A stretch of DNA of 5,725 bases. Source: Candidatus Hydrogenedentota bacterium (GTDB lineage: Bacteria > Hydrogenedentota > Hydrogenedentia > Hydrogenedentales > SLHB01). This document shows positions 1 through 5,725 of the stretch, piece by piece. The stretch lies in contig JAPLKX010000552.1 in assembly GCA_026387845.1 (NCBI GenBank), forward strand, positions 1 to 5,725. Direction: 5' to 3'. Numbering within the stretch: position 1 is the first letter of the stretch; each line of letters begins with the position of its first letter. The translations under genes were made by a program, and so were the position numbers. Under the pieces are notes generated by a model. That model saw nothing but the letters and a program-made list of their open reading frames with translations, did no database searches and was not told where the DNA came from.

Positions 1-199
1 ACCGCGCCTGATGACGCACCTGGACGAAGTCCTTGCCGGCACAGGCAACCTCGACTACAAAGTTTTTCTGCGTGAGCTCAACAAACTCGAGCCCGACGCG
101 CCCCTCATGCTCGAACATCTGGCCAAAGAAGAGGAGTATGACGCGGCGGCGGCGTACGTCCGGTCCGTCGCGGAAAAAGAAGGGCTGAAGTTCGTGTAG
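1..199 (+). CDS. C-terminal end of a probable sugar phosphate isomerase/epimerase (TIM barrel), 5' truncated
   Basis: The reading frame is open from the first full codon (position 2) to a TAG stop at 197-199, giving about 65 residues. The ATG at position 11 is probably internal, because the frame continues to the window edge (Pro-Arg-Leu before the Met). The fragment has the order HLDEV..GTGNLDY..FLREL..L.PDAPLMLEHL..EEEY..AAAYVRSVAEKEGLKF. This resembles the last beta-alpha units of xylose-isomerase-like TIM-barrel proteins (sugar phosphate isomerase/epimerase), where a 'G.G.LDY..FL..L' segment and a 'PLMLEHL' strand precede the final helix. Family members isomerise or epimerise sugars in the cytoplasm, often using a metal ion; the substrate cannot be told from this fragment. 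The gene converges on the efflux operon and is probably functionally unrelated. Family assignment is from recognition only. Confidence 0.75.
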   Translation, partial: PRLMTHLDEVLAGTGNLDYKVFLRELNKLEPDAPLMLEHLAKEEEYDAAAAYVRSVAEKEGLKFV

Positions 200-315
200 C
201 AGCTTCGGTAGGCCGACTTCTCCGACCGGGCCTTTCCGCTCGTATCAGTCGTATCCGTCCGATCCGTCTGATCTGTCTGAGAGCGGATCAGGCGCAGCGA
301 AGGTTACCGTGAGCC
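200..315. other. Convergent intergenic region
   Basis: This 116-bp gap separates the stop of the plus-strand isomerase-like gene from the stop of the minus-strand permease gene. No gene or convincing start signal is visible. It contains the degenerate 9-bp tandem repeat listed separately. It also contains a possible 8-bp stem with one G-T pair (266-273 with 286-293, 12-nt loop), plus a weaker 5-bp AGGCC/GGCCT pairing near 210-233. Neither is followed by a T-run on either strand, so a classic intrinsic terminator is not supported. A terminator would be expected here because both transcripts end in this gap. Confidence 0.6.
241..276. repeat. Degenerate 9-bp tandem repeat, four units
   Basis: Four consecutive 9-bp units read CGTATCAGT, CGTATCCGT, CCGATCCGT and CTGATCTGT, followed by a partial CTGAG. 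The shared pattern is roughly C-N-(T/G)-ATC-N-GT. Two units contain GATC, and a third GATC follows at 286-289. The repeat lies entirely in the gap between two convergent genes. Its function is unknown. It could be replication-slippage remnant sequence or a genome-wide intergenic repeat of this lineage. Confidence 0.55.
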
Positions 316-1668
316 CTATTCGTGACGGAGGGCCTCGACGGGATCCATGTTGGCGGCGCGGAACGCCGGGTAGATGCCGAACAAGACCCCGATCATCGCC
401 GAGATCGAAAACGCGATGAACGGCGACCACGGCGTGATGATGGTAACCATATTGGCAAAACGCGCGATCGCGAACGGTATCGCCACACCCAGCAGCACGC
501 CCACCAGCCCGCCGCTGCACGACAGGATCACCGTCTCGATCAAGAACTGAATGATGATGTCGTGGCGCCGCGCGCCGAGCGCCCGCCTTATGCCGATCTC
601 GCGGGTGCGTTCCGTGACGGTGGCCAGCATGATGTTCATGATGCCGATCCCGCCCACCAGAAGTGAGATGGCGGCAATCGATCCCAGCACGACGTTGAAA
701 ATCTGCTTGGTTCGTTCGGCTTGGCGCAACAACTCGAGCGGCACCACGATCTCGAAATCTTTTTTCTTCCGCTCGCGCTGGAGTATTTCGGTGATGATGG
801 CGGCGATGTCCAGCACTTCTTCCTGTTTGTCAACGCGCACGATCGCCTCGTGCAACTCGACTTTCTCCGCCTCAAAACTGCCGCTGCGCCGTTTCACCAG
901 CGTCTCGCCGAACCGGTGCTTGGCCGCCGTCAGCGGGATGTACATCCTGTGGCTGGCGCCGGCGGCGGCGGAGGTTTCGTTGCCGTTTTCCGTCGGTTCC
1001 ACGGGATTGGCCGTGGCGGTTGCGGCCTCGGCCTGAATGACGCCTATGACTCGGTAGTACGCGCCGCCCACGCGAACCGTATTGCCGACCGGCGGGTCCA
1101 TCGGGAAAAGTTCGGCCGCCATGGATTCGCCCAGCACGCACACGTTCGAGATGTTGTTCATTTCTTCCGTGGTAAAGAACCGCCCCTGGATCACGTTGAG
1201 CTTGCGCATCTCCGAGTACCACGGAATAGTGCCCACGATGTCGCAGTCGACACGCCGCGCGATGTGCCATACGTACTGGCGGATGATCCTGCCCGGGACG
1301 ACCACCGTCACGCCCGGAATCGTAGCCCGGATCTCATCGAGGTCGTCGTACGTCAGCCCATAATCGATCGAATACGTCCGCCGCGCCGAGGTCCCTTCAT
1401 CGTCCGGCGGTTTGATGCTCTTTAAGATGATGTTGTTGCTGCCCAGCCGGCGGATCTGTTCCTGCGCCTCATGGCTTGCACCTTCGCCCACCGCCAGCAT
1501 CGCAATTACGGAACACACGCCAAAAACAATGCCGAGCACTGTGAGCAGCGACCTCAGCCGGTGCATCCAAAGGCTGCGGAAACCCAGCCGCACCGTCCGT
1601 TTCACGTAGGAGTACGTCAGGCGCGGCGGCGCCGCAAACACGTGGAAATCCGCCCTAGTTCCAGACAT
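316..1668 (-). CDS. MacB/FtsX-family ABC transporter permease
   Basis: This 450-residue inner-membrane subunit of the pump has the MacB-type layout. A cytoplasmic N-terminus is followed by a first membrane segment at about 38-60 (LLTVLGIVFGVCSVIAMLAV then GEGA). A large periplasmic domain spans about 61-325. Three further membrane segments lie near 325-350 (with GGIGIMNIMLA), 372-405 and 413-435. The cytoplasmic loop TERTREIGIRRALGAR (352-367) is the conserved FtsX/MacB coupling region that meets the ATPase. The C-terminus, YPAFRAANMDPVEALRHE, is a family hallmark. MacB-type permeases do not carry substrate through the membrane; ATP-driven motion of their periplasmic domains pushes substrate through the TolC duct (family knowledge). 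Residues about 211-240 form an Ala/Thr/Asn/Glu-rich low-complexity loop after 'YRVIGVI'. The ATG at 1668 is chosen because AGGTGG lies 6 nt upstream. It overlaps the ATPase gene by 14 nt, which implies translational coupling. The substrate is unknown. Confidence 0.95.
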   Translation of the reverse strand: MSGTRADFHVFAAPPRLTYSYVKRTVRLGFRSLWMHRLRSLLTVLGIVFGVCSVIAMLAVGEGASHEAQEQIRRLGSNNIILKSIKPPDDEGTSARRTYSIDYGLTYDDLDEIRATIPGVTVVVPGRIIRQYVWHIARRVDCDIVGTIPWYSEMRKLNVIQGRFFTTEEMNNISNVCVLGESMAAELFPMDPPVGNTVRVGGAYYRVIGVIQAEAATATANPVEPTENGNETSAAAGASHRMYIPLTAAKHRFGETLVKRRSGSFEAEKVELHEAIVRVDKQEEVLDIAAIITEILQRERKKKDFEIVVPLELLRQAERTKQIFNVVLGSIAAISLLVGGIGIMNIMLATVTERTREIGIRRALGARRHDIIIQFLIETVILSCSGGLVGVLLGVAIPFAIARFANMVTIITPWSPFIAFSISAMIGVLFGIYPAFRAANMDPVEALRHE

Positions 1669-2344
1669 CGCTCACCACCTGGCCATCCCGCAGCCGGATC
1701 ACGCGCATGGTCCGCGCGGCGATCTCCTCGTCGTGCGTCACTATGATGAATGTTTTGCCCTGCTTGTTGAGCTCGTCGAAAATCTCGAGGATTTCCTGGC
1801 CCGAACCACTGTCCAGGTTGCCGGTGGGTTCGTCGGCGAGGATCACCAGCGGGTCGTTCACCAGCGCCCGCGCGATCGCCACCCGCTGTTGCTGGCCGCC
1901 CGAAAGTTCATAAGGCCGGTGGTGCAGCCGATCTGCCAGCCCAACCCGTTCCGCCATCACCTCCGACCTCGCCAGCGTCTCATCATCGCTCTTGCCCTGA
2001 TAGTAGAGCGGGATTCCGATGTTTTCGATAACGGTCAGTTGCGGGACCAGGTTGTATGATTGGAACACAAAACCCAGCCGCGCGCCCCGTATGCCCGAAA
2101 GCGCGTCGTCGTTCAGTTGCGAAAGGTCGTAGCCGCCCAGCAGATACTTGCCCGACGTCGGCCGGTCCAGGCAGCCCAGCAGGTTCAGCAACGTCGACTT
2201 TCCGCAGCCCGATGGGCCCATGACGGTCACGTACTCGCCCTGCTTGAACTGGAGGTCCACGCCGCGCAGCGCCTGCACCTGCACCGCGCCCATCGCGTAT
2301 GTCTTCGTCAGGGCCTCCAGCTCTATTACGGGCAACTCTGCCAT
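1655..2344 (-). CDS. MacB/LolD-type ABC transporter ATP-binding protein
   Basis: This 229-residue protein is a complete nucleotide-binding subunit that hydrolyses ATP on the cytoplasmic face to drive the neighbouring permease. All core motifs are intact: a possible A-loop aromatic Tyr16, Walker A GPSGCGKST at 43-51, Q-loop Gln95 in FQSYNL, signature LSGGQQQR at 147-154, Walker B VILADE at 167-172 with catalytic Glu172, D-loop GNLD at 175-178, and H-loop His204 in VTHD. The 'LLGCLDRPTSG' after Walker A and 'ADEPTGNLDS' are typical of the MacB/LolD/FtsE group. In E. coli MacB this domain is fused to the permease; here the two are separate chains. The ATG at 2344 has AGGAG six nt upstream and lies 12 nt after the adaptor stop. 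The 3' end overlaps the permease start by 14 nt. Family assignment is secure. Membership in an efflux pump rather than lipoprotein release rests on the adaptor and TolC neighbours. Confidence 0.97.
   Translation of the reverse strand: MAELPVIELEALTKTYAMGAVQVQALRGVDLQFKQGEYVTVMGPSGCGKSTLLNLLGCLDRPTSGKYLLGGYDLSQLNDDALSGIRGARLGFVFQSYNLVPQLTVIENIGIPLYYQGKSDDETLARSEVMAERVGLADRLHHRPYELSGGQQQRVAIARALVNDPLVILADEPTGNLDSGSGQEILEIFDELNKQGKTFIIVTHDEEIAARTMRVIRLRDGQVVSDVWN
1675..1680 (-). promoter_or_regulatory. Ribosome binding site of the permease gene
   Basis: On the minus strand AGGTGG lies 6 nt before the ATG at 1668, inside the last codons of the ATPase gene. It supports this start over downstream alternatives and gives a 14-nt coding overlap. 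Confidence 0.7.
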
Positions 2345-2350
2345 GCCCTG

Positions 2351-2355
2351 CTCCT
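2351..2355 (-). promoter_or_regulatory. Ribosome binding site of the ATPase gene
   Basis: On the minus strand AGGAG sits 6 nt before the ATG at 2344. It overlaps the second of two adjacent TAG triplets that end the adaptor gene, so ribosomes finishing the adaptor stop directly on this site. That fits coupled translation and fixes the start. Confidence 0.8.
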
Positions 2356-2356
2356 A

Positions 2357-4630
2357 CTAGGCTGCCGGCGCGGCCGCGGCAGGCACTGCGGCGGGTTCGG
2401 CGGGTTTTTTCTCGACGGCCGGCGTTTTTTTCTGGTCTTCCTTCTTCTTGCCCTGCGCGTCTTCGGGCGTAACGGGCGCGCGAAGCAGCACGACTTCGCC
2501 TTCGCTCAGGCCTTTCTTGATCTCGATGAACTCGTTGTTGAATTCGCCGACTTCGACGACTCGTTTCTCCGTCCCTGCGAGCCGGCTCGCGTAACACACC
2601 CGCTTCCCTTCGCTCGAACTCACCGCCTGGATCGGCACGTACACGACGTCCGGAAGCTCCTTCACATGGACTTCAACCTGGGCGCTCATCCCCGGCTTCA
2701 GCCACGGGTACCACCCTTCGATGCTGACCTTCGTCTCGTACACCTTCAAGTCGGGATTGAGCCAGCGGTTCTCGGAATCCGGCAACACGCCCACCTTCAT
2801 CACCTTGCCTGTCAGCACATCGTCTTGATAGGCGTCCACGCGGATCGTGGCGGTCTGATCGCGTTGTATGTTCTTGATGACCGACTCGTGAATATTGACC
2901 TTCGCGCCCATCTGGCTCATGTCGGGGATCGTGATGATCTTCTGCTGCTCATGAACCATGGCGCCTTCCTGCACCCGGTCTTCGCCCCGCCAGCTTTCCT
3001 GATTGGCATACACGACCAGGCCCGGCCGCTCCGCCTTAATCTTGCACTTCTGGATCTGTTGCTGCAACTCGCCGCGCCGCTTCGATTGCAGCGCGAACCG
3101 GGCCTGGCTCGATTTCAGCCGGGCTTCCGCCTGCGCCAGTTTCGACAAGGCCGTTCTCTTTGCCCGCTCCAGCTTCCGATAGGACTCCTGGTACGCCGAC
3201 AACAGCTTCTCCGACTCCTTGGGAAACTCGTAGTTGAGAAACAACTGCCGGCTCGTATCCGCCGATTGCACCCCTATTTCGTTCCGCTGAACCTTGATCC
3301 GTTCCGTCTCAAGCTCGTTCTTGGTGACGAACTCCCGTTCCGACAGCCGCTTCGTCCCTTCAAACGTCGTCTTCGCCAAGCCCAGTTCGGCCTGCTGCAT
3401 CATTAGATCGTCTTCGAGTTTGCGCAGCTTCTGCCCCGCCTCGCCGTCACCCAGCATCTCAATGTTCGCGTACTTGGCGAAATCTATCGTCACATGCGGC
3501 TGATGGTTGAGCGTTTCTGCATAACGCGCATTGGCCGAGTTCGCTGAAGAAGTCGCCTCCTTCAGCACAGACGCCGCCATCGCCGAAAAATCCTCCTGGT
3601 TCTTTTCCAGCGCCCCGCCCGGTTCCTTCCGGTCTTTCCTCCCCCCTGGTTTCCTCCCACCGTCGGCTTTCGCCTCATCCTTGCTCGCGTCAGAACCTGC
3701 GGGCGGCGTCTCCGCGGCAGGCGCCGCCTGCGAAGCAGGCGCGGCCTGGGGAGCCGGCGCGGCCGGTGCAGCAGGCGCGGCCTGGGGAGCAGGCGCGGCC
3801 GGTGCAGCAGGGACGGCCTGTGCCGCCACGTCAGTCGATGCCGGCGCATCCGCAGATGCGGGCGCACCTGCCGGCGAGGTCGTGGCTGCCGCATCCGTCG
3901 ATGCAGGCACGTCGGTTGACGCGGGCGCAACCGCCTGGCCTTCCTGCGGCGCTGCGGCCGGAGGGCTTTCCGCCTTCTTTTCCTCGGGCTTCCCGCTGGT
4001 TTCGCCCATCACGCTTTTCAGGACCTCTTCCAGATCGGGCATGGGCGCCGAACTCGCCATGGCTTCTTCTTTGGGCAGTTGTTCGGTGATGCCCTTCGCC
4101 GCAACTTTCCCGAGGTATTTCTCGAGATCCATCAGGGCGAACTTGACCTCGAGTTCCGCGGCCGTGATGTCGCTGCGATTCTGATTGATCTGGATGTCGT
4201 AGGCCTCGCGGGCTTCGGTGTACGCGGCGAGCGAGTTCTGATACTCCAGTTCTTCCGATATCTGTTTCTCGAGCAGTTCCGTCGCATCCAGTTCGACGAG
4301 CACTTTGCCGTTTTCCACGTCCTCGGGCGTCACGCTGTAGCCTTCCTCGACAATGCTGAGGATCTTGGTCTGCCCCTGGACCTCGGACTTAATCTCCTGC
4401 GATTCGAGCGCGTCGATGCTGCCGCCTTCCGTGACGTCAATCTTCAACGTGCCCCGCGCAACCGTGAACGTCGTGCCGCTGAGGCCGGTAACCGTCTCGG
4501 CCTTCGTGAAGAAGCGCAGCACACCCAATGCCAGCACCGCAACCACCGCCAGCTTTACCACCAGCCGCAACCGGCCTTTCCGCCTCCGCACCAGCGGAAT
4601 TGAAATGGATTGGGTCTCAGGATTCGCCAT
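2357..4630 (-). CDS. HlyD/MacA-family periplasmic adaptor (membrane fusion) protein with long Ala/Pro-rich insert
   Basis: This 757-residue adaptor links the inner-membrane ABC subunits to the TolC-type channel. E. coli MacA has roughly 370 residues. A basic stretch (RRRKGR, 15-20) precedes one membrane anchor at about 22-41. The first lipoyl half-motif and surrounding strands span about 55-115. The ascending helix runs about 115-178 and resumes at about 398-429. The hairpin tip lies near 429-437 (RLSEREFVT) and the descending coiled coil spans about 437-528. The second lipoyl half is about 528-575 (ERPGLVVYA, EGAMV). Beta-barrel and membrane-proximal domains span about 575-720, including LKPGMSAQVEV and VYVPIQAV. 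Residues about 180-397 interrupt the ascending arm; their core (210-340) is Ala/Pro/Ser/Thr-rich and ends in a basic Gly/Arg/Lys stretch. The C-terminal 37 residues are Lys/Pro/Ala-rich. The ATG at 4630 follows AGGAGGT by 5 nt and overlaps the TolC-family gene by 14 nt. The gene ends in tandem TAG TAG stops. Confidence 0.93.
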   Translation of the reverse strand: MANPETQSISIPLVRRRKGRLRLVVKLAVVAVLALGVLRFFTKAETVTGLSGTTFTVARGTLKIDVTEGGSIDALESQEIKSEVQGQTKILSIVEEGYSVTPEDVENGKVLVELDATELLEKQISEELEYQNSLAAYTEAREAYDIQINQNRSDITAAELEVKFALMDLEKYLGKVAAKGITEQLPKEEAMASSAPMPDLEEVLKSVMGETSGKPEEKKAESPPAAAPQEGQAVAPASTDVPASTDAAATTSPAGAPASADAPASTDVAAQAVPAAPAAPAPQAAPAAPAAPAPQAAPASQAAPAAETPPAGSDASKDEAKADGGRKPGGRKDRKEPGGALEKNQEDFSAMAASVLKEATSSANSANARYAETLNHQPHVTIDFAKYANIEMLGDGEAGQKLRKLEDDLMMQQAELGLAKTTFEGTKRLSEREFVTKNELETERIKVQRNEIGVQSADTSRQLFLNYEFPKESEKLLSAYQESYRKLERAKRTALSKLAQAEARLKSSQARFALQSKRRGELQQQIQKCKIKAERPGLVVYANQESWRGEDRVQEGAMVHEQQKIITIPDMSQMGAKVNIHESVIKNIQRDQTATIRVDAYQDDVLTGKVMKVGVLPDSENRWLNPDLKVYETKVSIEGWYPWLKPGMSAQVEVHVKELPDVVYVPIQAVSSSEGKRVCYASRLAGTEKRVVEVGEFNNEFIEIKKGLSEGEVVLLRAPVTPEDAQGKKKEDQKKTPAVEKKPAEPAAVPAAAAPAA
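3611..4003 (-). repeat. Low-complexity Ala/Pro/Ser/Thr-rich coding segment in the adaptor
   Basis: This segment encodes adaptor residues about 210-340. It starts with Glu/Lys/Pro-rich sequence. PASTD/PASAD motifs follow at about 236-268, then a run of PAAPAAP and APQAAP units at about 273-305. It ends in a basic Gly/Lys/Arg-rich stretch (KADGGRKPGGRKDRKEPGG). It is predicted to be disordered. Such a stretch is unusual inside an adaptor hairpin. Confidence 0.85.
3735..3806. repeat. Two-copy 36-bp tandem repeat within the adaptor gene
   Basis: Positions 3735-3770 and 3771-3806 are adjacent 36-bp copies that differ at a single base (C at 3755, A at 3791). A decayed third start follows at 3807. 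Being a multiple of three, each unit encodes the same 12 residues (PAAPAAPAPQAA), so gain or loss of a copy keeps the frame. The near identity suggests recent duplication by slippage or unequal recombination. Confidence 0.9.
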
Positions 4631-5725
4631 CGGTGACCTCCTCCCATTGACCGTTTTCTTTGATAAACAAAATGCCCATGTCGCGCCAGAATTGCAGCCG
4701 CGCTATAGTGTGGCCGATCAGCGCGGCCGTCAGGTTGTTCATGCTTTCGTTAAGATCGTTTTGGGCGTCCACCTGGTTTTGCGCGATGACCTGCCCCAGT
4801 TCGGCCAGCAATTCCTGCTCTTCAACGCGCCGCTGGTTGAGCTGGACGGTCTGCTGCGCAATCTCATACGCCCGCTTCGCCTGATCCAGTTCGCGCCACG
4901 AGTTCCGCACCTCGAGCTTCACATTATCCTCGGCCAACGCCAACTCGCGGACGCTCCGCTCCTGCTCGATGAGGGCGCCCCGGTACTGGTTCCGCTCGCT
5001 CTTTCGCTCGAGCGGCAGGTCTGTGTTCAGGCCGGCGTCCCACCGGGCCCGGTTGAAATCAAACTGGCTGAACCGGTTGTTGTCCAGGCTCGAAACCGAT
5101 CCGTTGACCACAAGGTCCAGCCCCGGTTTCAACTCGTTGGCCGCCACTACCACGCGCCGGCCTGCGTCTTCACGTTGATCCCGTTGCGTGTAGAGGTCCA
5201 ACCGCGCCGTCATCGCCACTTTGACCGCCTCCTCCGGCGTAATCTGCGGGTGGATGATCCCCCGCTGCGCGAGATCCTGCAGTTCCTTGTCGGCCATGAT
5301 CACCGGGGCGTCCGTTGAGAGGCCCAGCTCGATCTTGAACGCATCCAGCGACTGCTTGTACCGCCGCACCGAACCAACCCAGTTGTTCTCGCTGCTCAAT
5401 TCGGCCTGGAGCACCCGGCCCAGTTCCGCCTGTTTCAGCCGGCCTTCTTCAGCAAATGCCCGCTGCCGTTCCGCATTTTTGATAAAACTCTGGTAGGCCT
5501 GCCAGTTGTTTTTTGCCACGTCGCGATCCTGTAGCACGCCGTAGTAGCTGGTGCAAATCCGCACCGTGAACTCTTGCCGGAACCGCGTAAACTCCCGAAG
5601 CTGGTAAAGCAGGTCCCGTTCCGCCTGGGTCAGCCGTTCCGCGGCCACCTTTCTACCGCCGCCGCGCAGAATCGGCTGCGTAAATGATCCCACCAGCGCG
5701 CTGGCATTGTCCACCCGCGGGTCGC
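4617..5725 (-). CDS. TolC-family outer membrane efflux channel protein, N-terminus beyond the window
   Basis: The frame is open from the right window edge to a TGA at 4617-4619, about 369 residues. No start is assigned: the GTG codon at 5714 is preceded in frame by Asp-Pro-Arg, and the signal peptide and first part of the protein lie outside. TolC-family traits are 'GSFTQPILRGGG' near the left end, long amphipathic helices rich in Gln/Arg/Glu, and two helical repeat halves (about 25-180 and 235-350 counted from 5714). Between them lies a beta-rich segment (LKPGLDLVVNGSVSS to WDAGLNTDLPLE) that fits outer-membrane barrel strands. The C-terminus LQFWRDMGILFIKENGQWEEV resembles that of TolC-like proteins in planctomycete-type genomes. 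TolC proteins form trimeric outer-membrane channels with a periplasmic helical tunnel that docks on the adaptor. This is the most upstream operon gene visible and overlaps the adaptor by 14 nt. Family is secure; substrate is not. Confidence 0.92.
   Translation of the reverse strand, partial: DPRVDNASALVGSFTQPILRGGGRKVAAERLTQAERDLLYQLREFTRFRQEFTVRICTSYYGVLQDRDVAKNNWQAYQSFIKNAERQRAFAEEGRLKQAELGRVLQAELSSENNWVGSVRRYKQSLDAFKIELGLSTDAPVIMADKELQDLAQRGIIHPQITPEEAVKVAMTARLDLYTQRDQREDAGRRVVVAANELKPGLDLVVNGSVSSLDNNRFSQFDFNRARWDAGLNTDLPLERKSERNQYRGALIEQERSVRELALAEDNVKLEVRNSWRELDQAKRAYEIAQQTVQLNQRRVEEQELLAELGQVIAQNQVDAQNDLNESMNNLTAALIGHTIARLQFWRDMGILFIKENGQWEEVTDGES
4636..4642 (-). promoter_or_regulatory. 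Strong ribosome binding site of the adaptor gene
   Basis: On the minus strand AGGAGGT, a near-ideal Shine-Dalgarno sequence, lies 5 nt before the ATG at 4630 and within the final codons of the TolC-family gene. It decides the adaptor start and supports efficient translation in a coupled operon. Confidence 0.85.

Noticed and set aside
266..293. Possible terminator hairpin between the convergent genes (8-bp stem with one G-T pair, 12-nt loop)
   Set aside because: No T-run follows on either strand and the stem is partly made of the 9-bp repeat, so it may be incidental.
1655..2344. ATPase and permease considered as a LolCDE lipoprotein-release or FtsEX system
   Set aside because: There is a single permease with MacB layout, and the operon includes a HlyD/MacA adaptor and a TolC-family channel. 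This fits efflux better than lipoprotein sorting or cell division.
2060..3406. A 448-codon open frame on the plus strand, antisense to the adaptor and ATPase genes
   Set aside because: It crosses the adaptor/ATPase boundary, its product is Leu/Arg/His-rich with no recognisable domain, and the opposite strand encodes clear conserved proteins. It is an artefact of GC-rich codon bias.
3735..3806. Tandem 36-bp units considered as a CRISPR-like array
   Set aside because: The copies are directly adjacent with no spacers, lie in frame in a coding region and encode a simple Ala/Pro repeat.
3531..4184. A plus-strand frame encoding Ala/Gly-rich sequence opposite the adaptor insert
   Set aside because: Its repetitive composition mirrors the Ala/Pro repeat on the real coding strand. 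No ribosome site or domain supports it.
4353..5318. A 321-codon plus-strand open frame antisense to the TolC-family and adaptor genes
   Set aside because: It has no family features and lies across the overlap of two well-supported genes on the other strand. It is a shadow frame.

Overview
The window is GC-rich and gene-dense. It holds most of one minus-strand operon for a tripartite ABC-type efflux pump of the MacAB-TolC class. The 3' end of an unrelated plus-strand gene converges on it from the left. The pump needs an outer-membrane TolC-family channel, so the host should be a diderm (Gram-negative-type) bacterium. High GC, strong Shine-Dalgarno sites, long Ala/Pro-rich inserts and the style of the TolC and adaptor sequences suggest a Planctomycetes, Hydrogenedentes or Lentisphaerae-like lineage. 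That placement is inference from memory of similar proteins, not a search result.

Layout, left to right. Positions 1-199 (+) are the C-terminal end of a probable sugar phosphate isomerase/epimerase (TIM barrel). Positions 200-315 are a 116-bp convergent intergenic gap with a degenerate 9-bp tandem repeat. Then, all on the minus strand and read right to left: a TolC-family channel protein (5725 to 4617, N-terminus beyond the window), a HlyD/MacA-type periplasmic adaptor (4630 to 2357), a MacB/LolD-type ATPase (2344 to 1655) and a MacB/FtsX-type permease (1668 to 316).

The four genes are tightly packed. TolC/adaptor and ATPase/permease each overlap by exactly 14 nt, and adaptor and ATPase are 12 nt apart. 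Each internal start has a good Shine-Dalgarno site, so this looks like one transcript with translational coupling. Its promoter must lie to the right of the window. In the expected machine, the ATPase and permease form the inner-membrane engine, which E. coli MacB carries on one chain. The adaptor spans the periplasm and the TolC protein gives the outer-membrane exit. The substrate cannot be read from the sequence.

The most unusual element is a roughly 200-residue insert in the adaptor with a long Ala/Pro-rich core that includes a 36-bp tandem repeat. It interrupts the ascending arm of the coiled-coil hairpin. I see no RNA genes, CRISPR arrays, insertion sequences or phage genes. Apart from the adaptor insert this is a conventional efflux operon, and I found no convincing evidence of an undescribed system.
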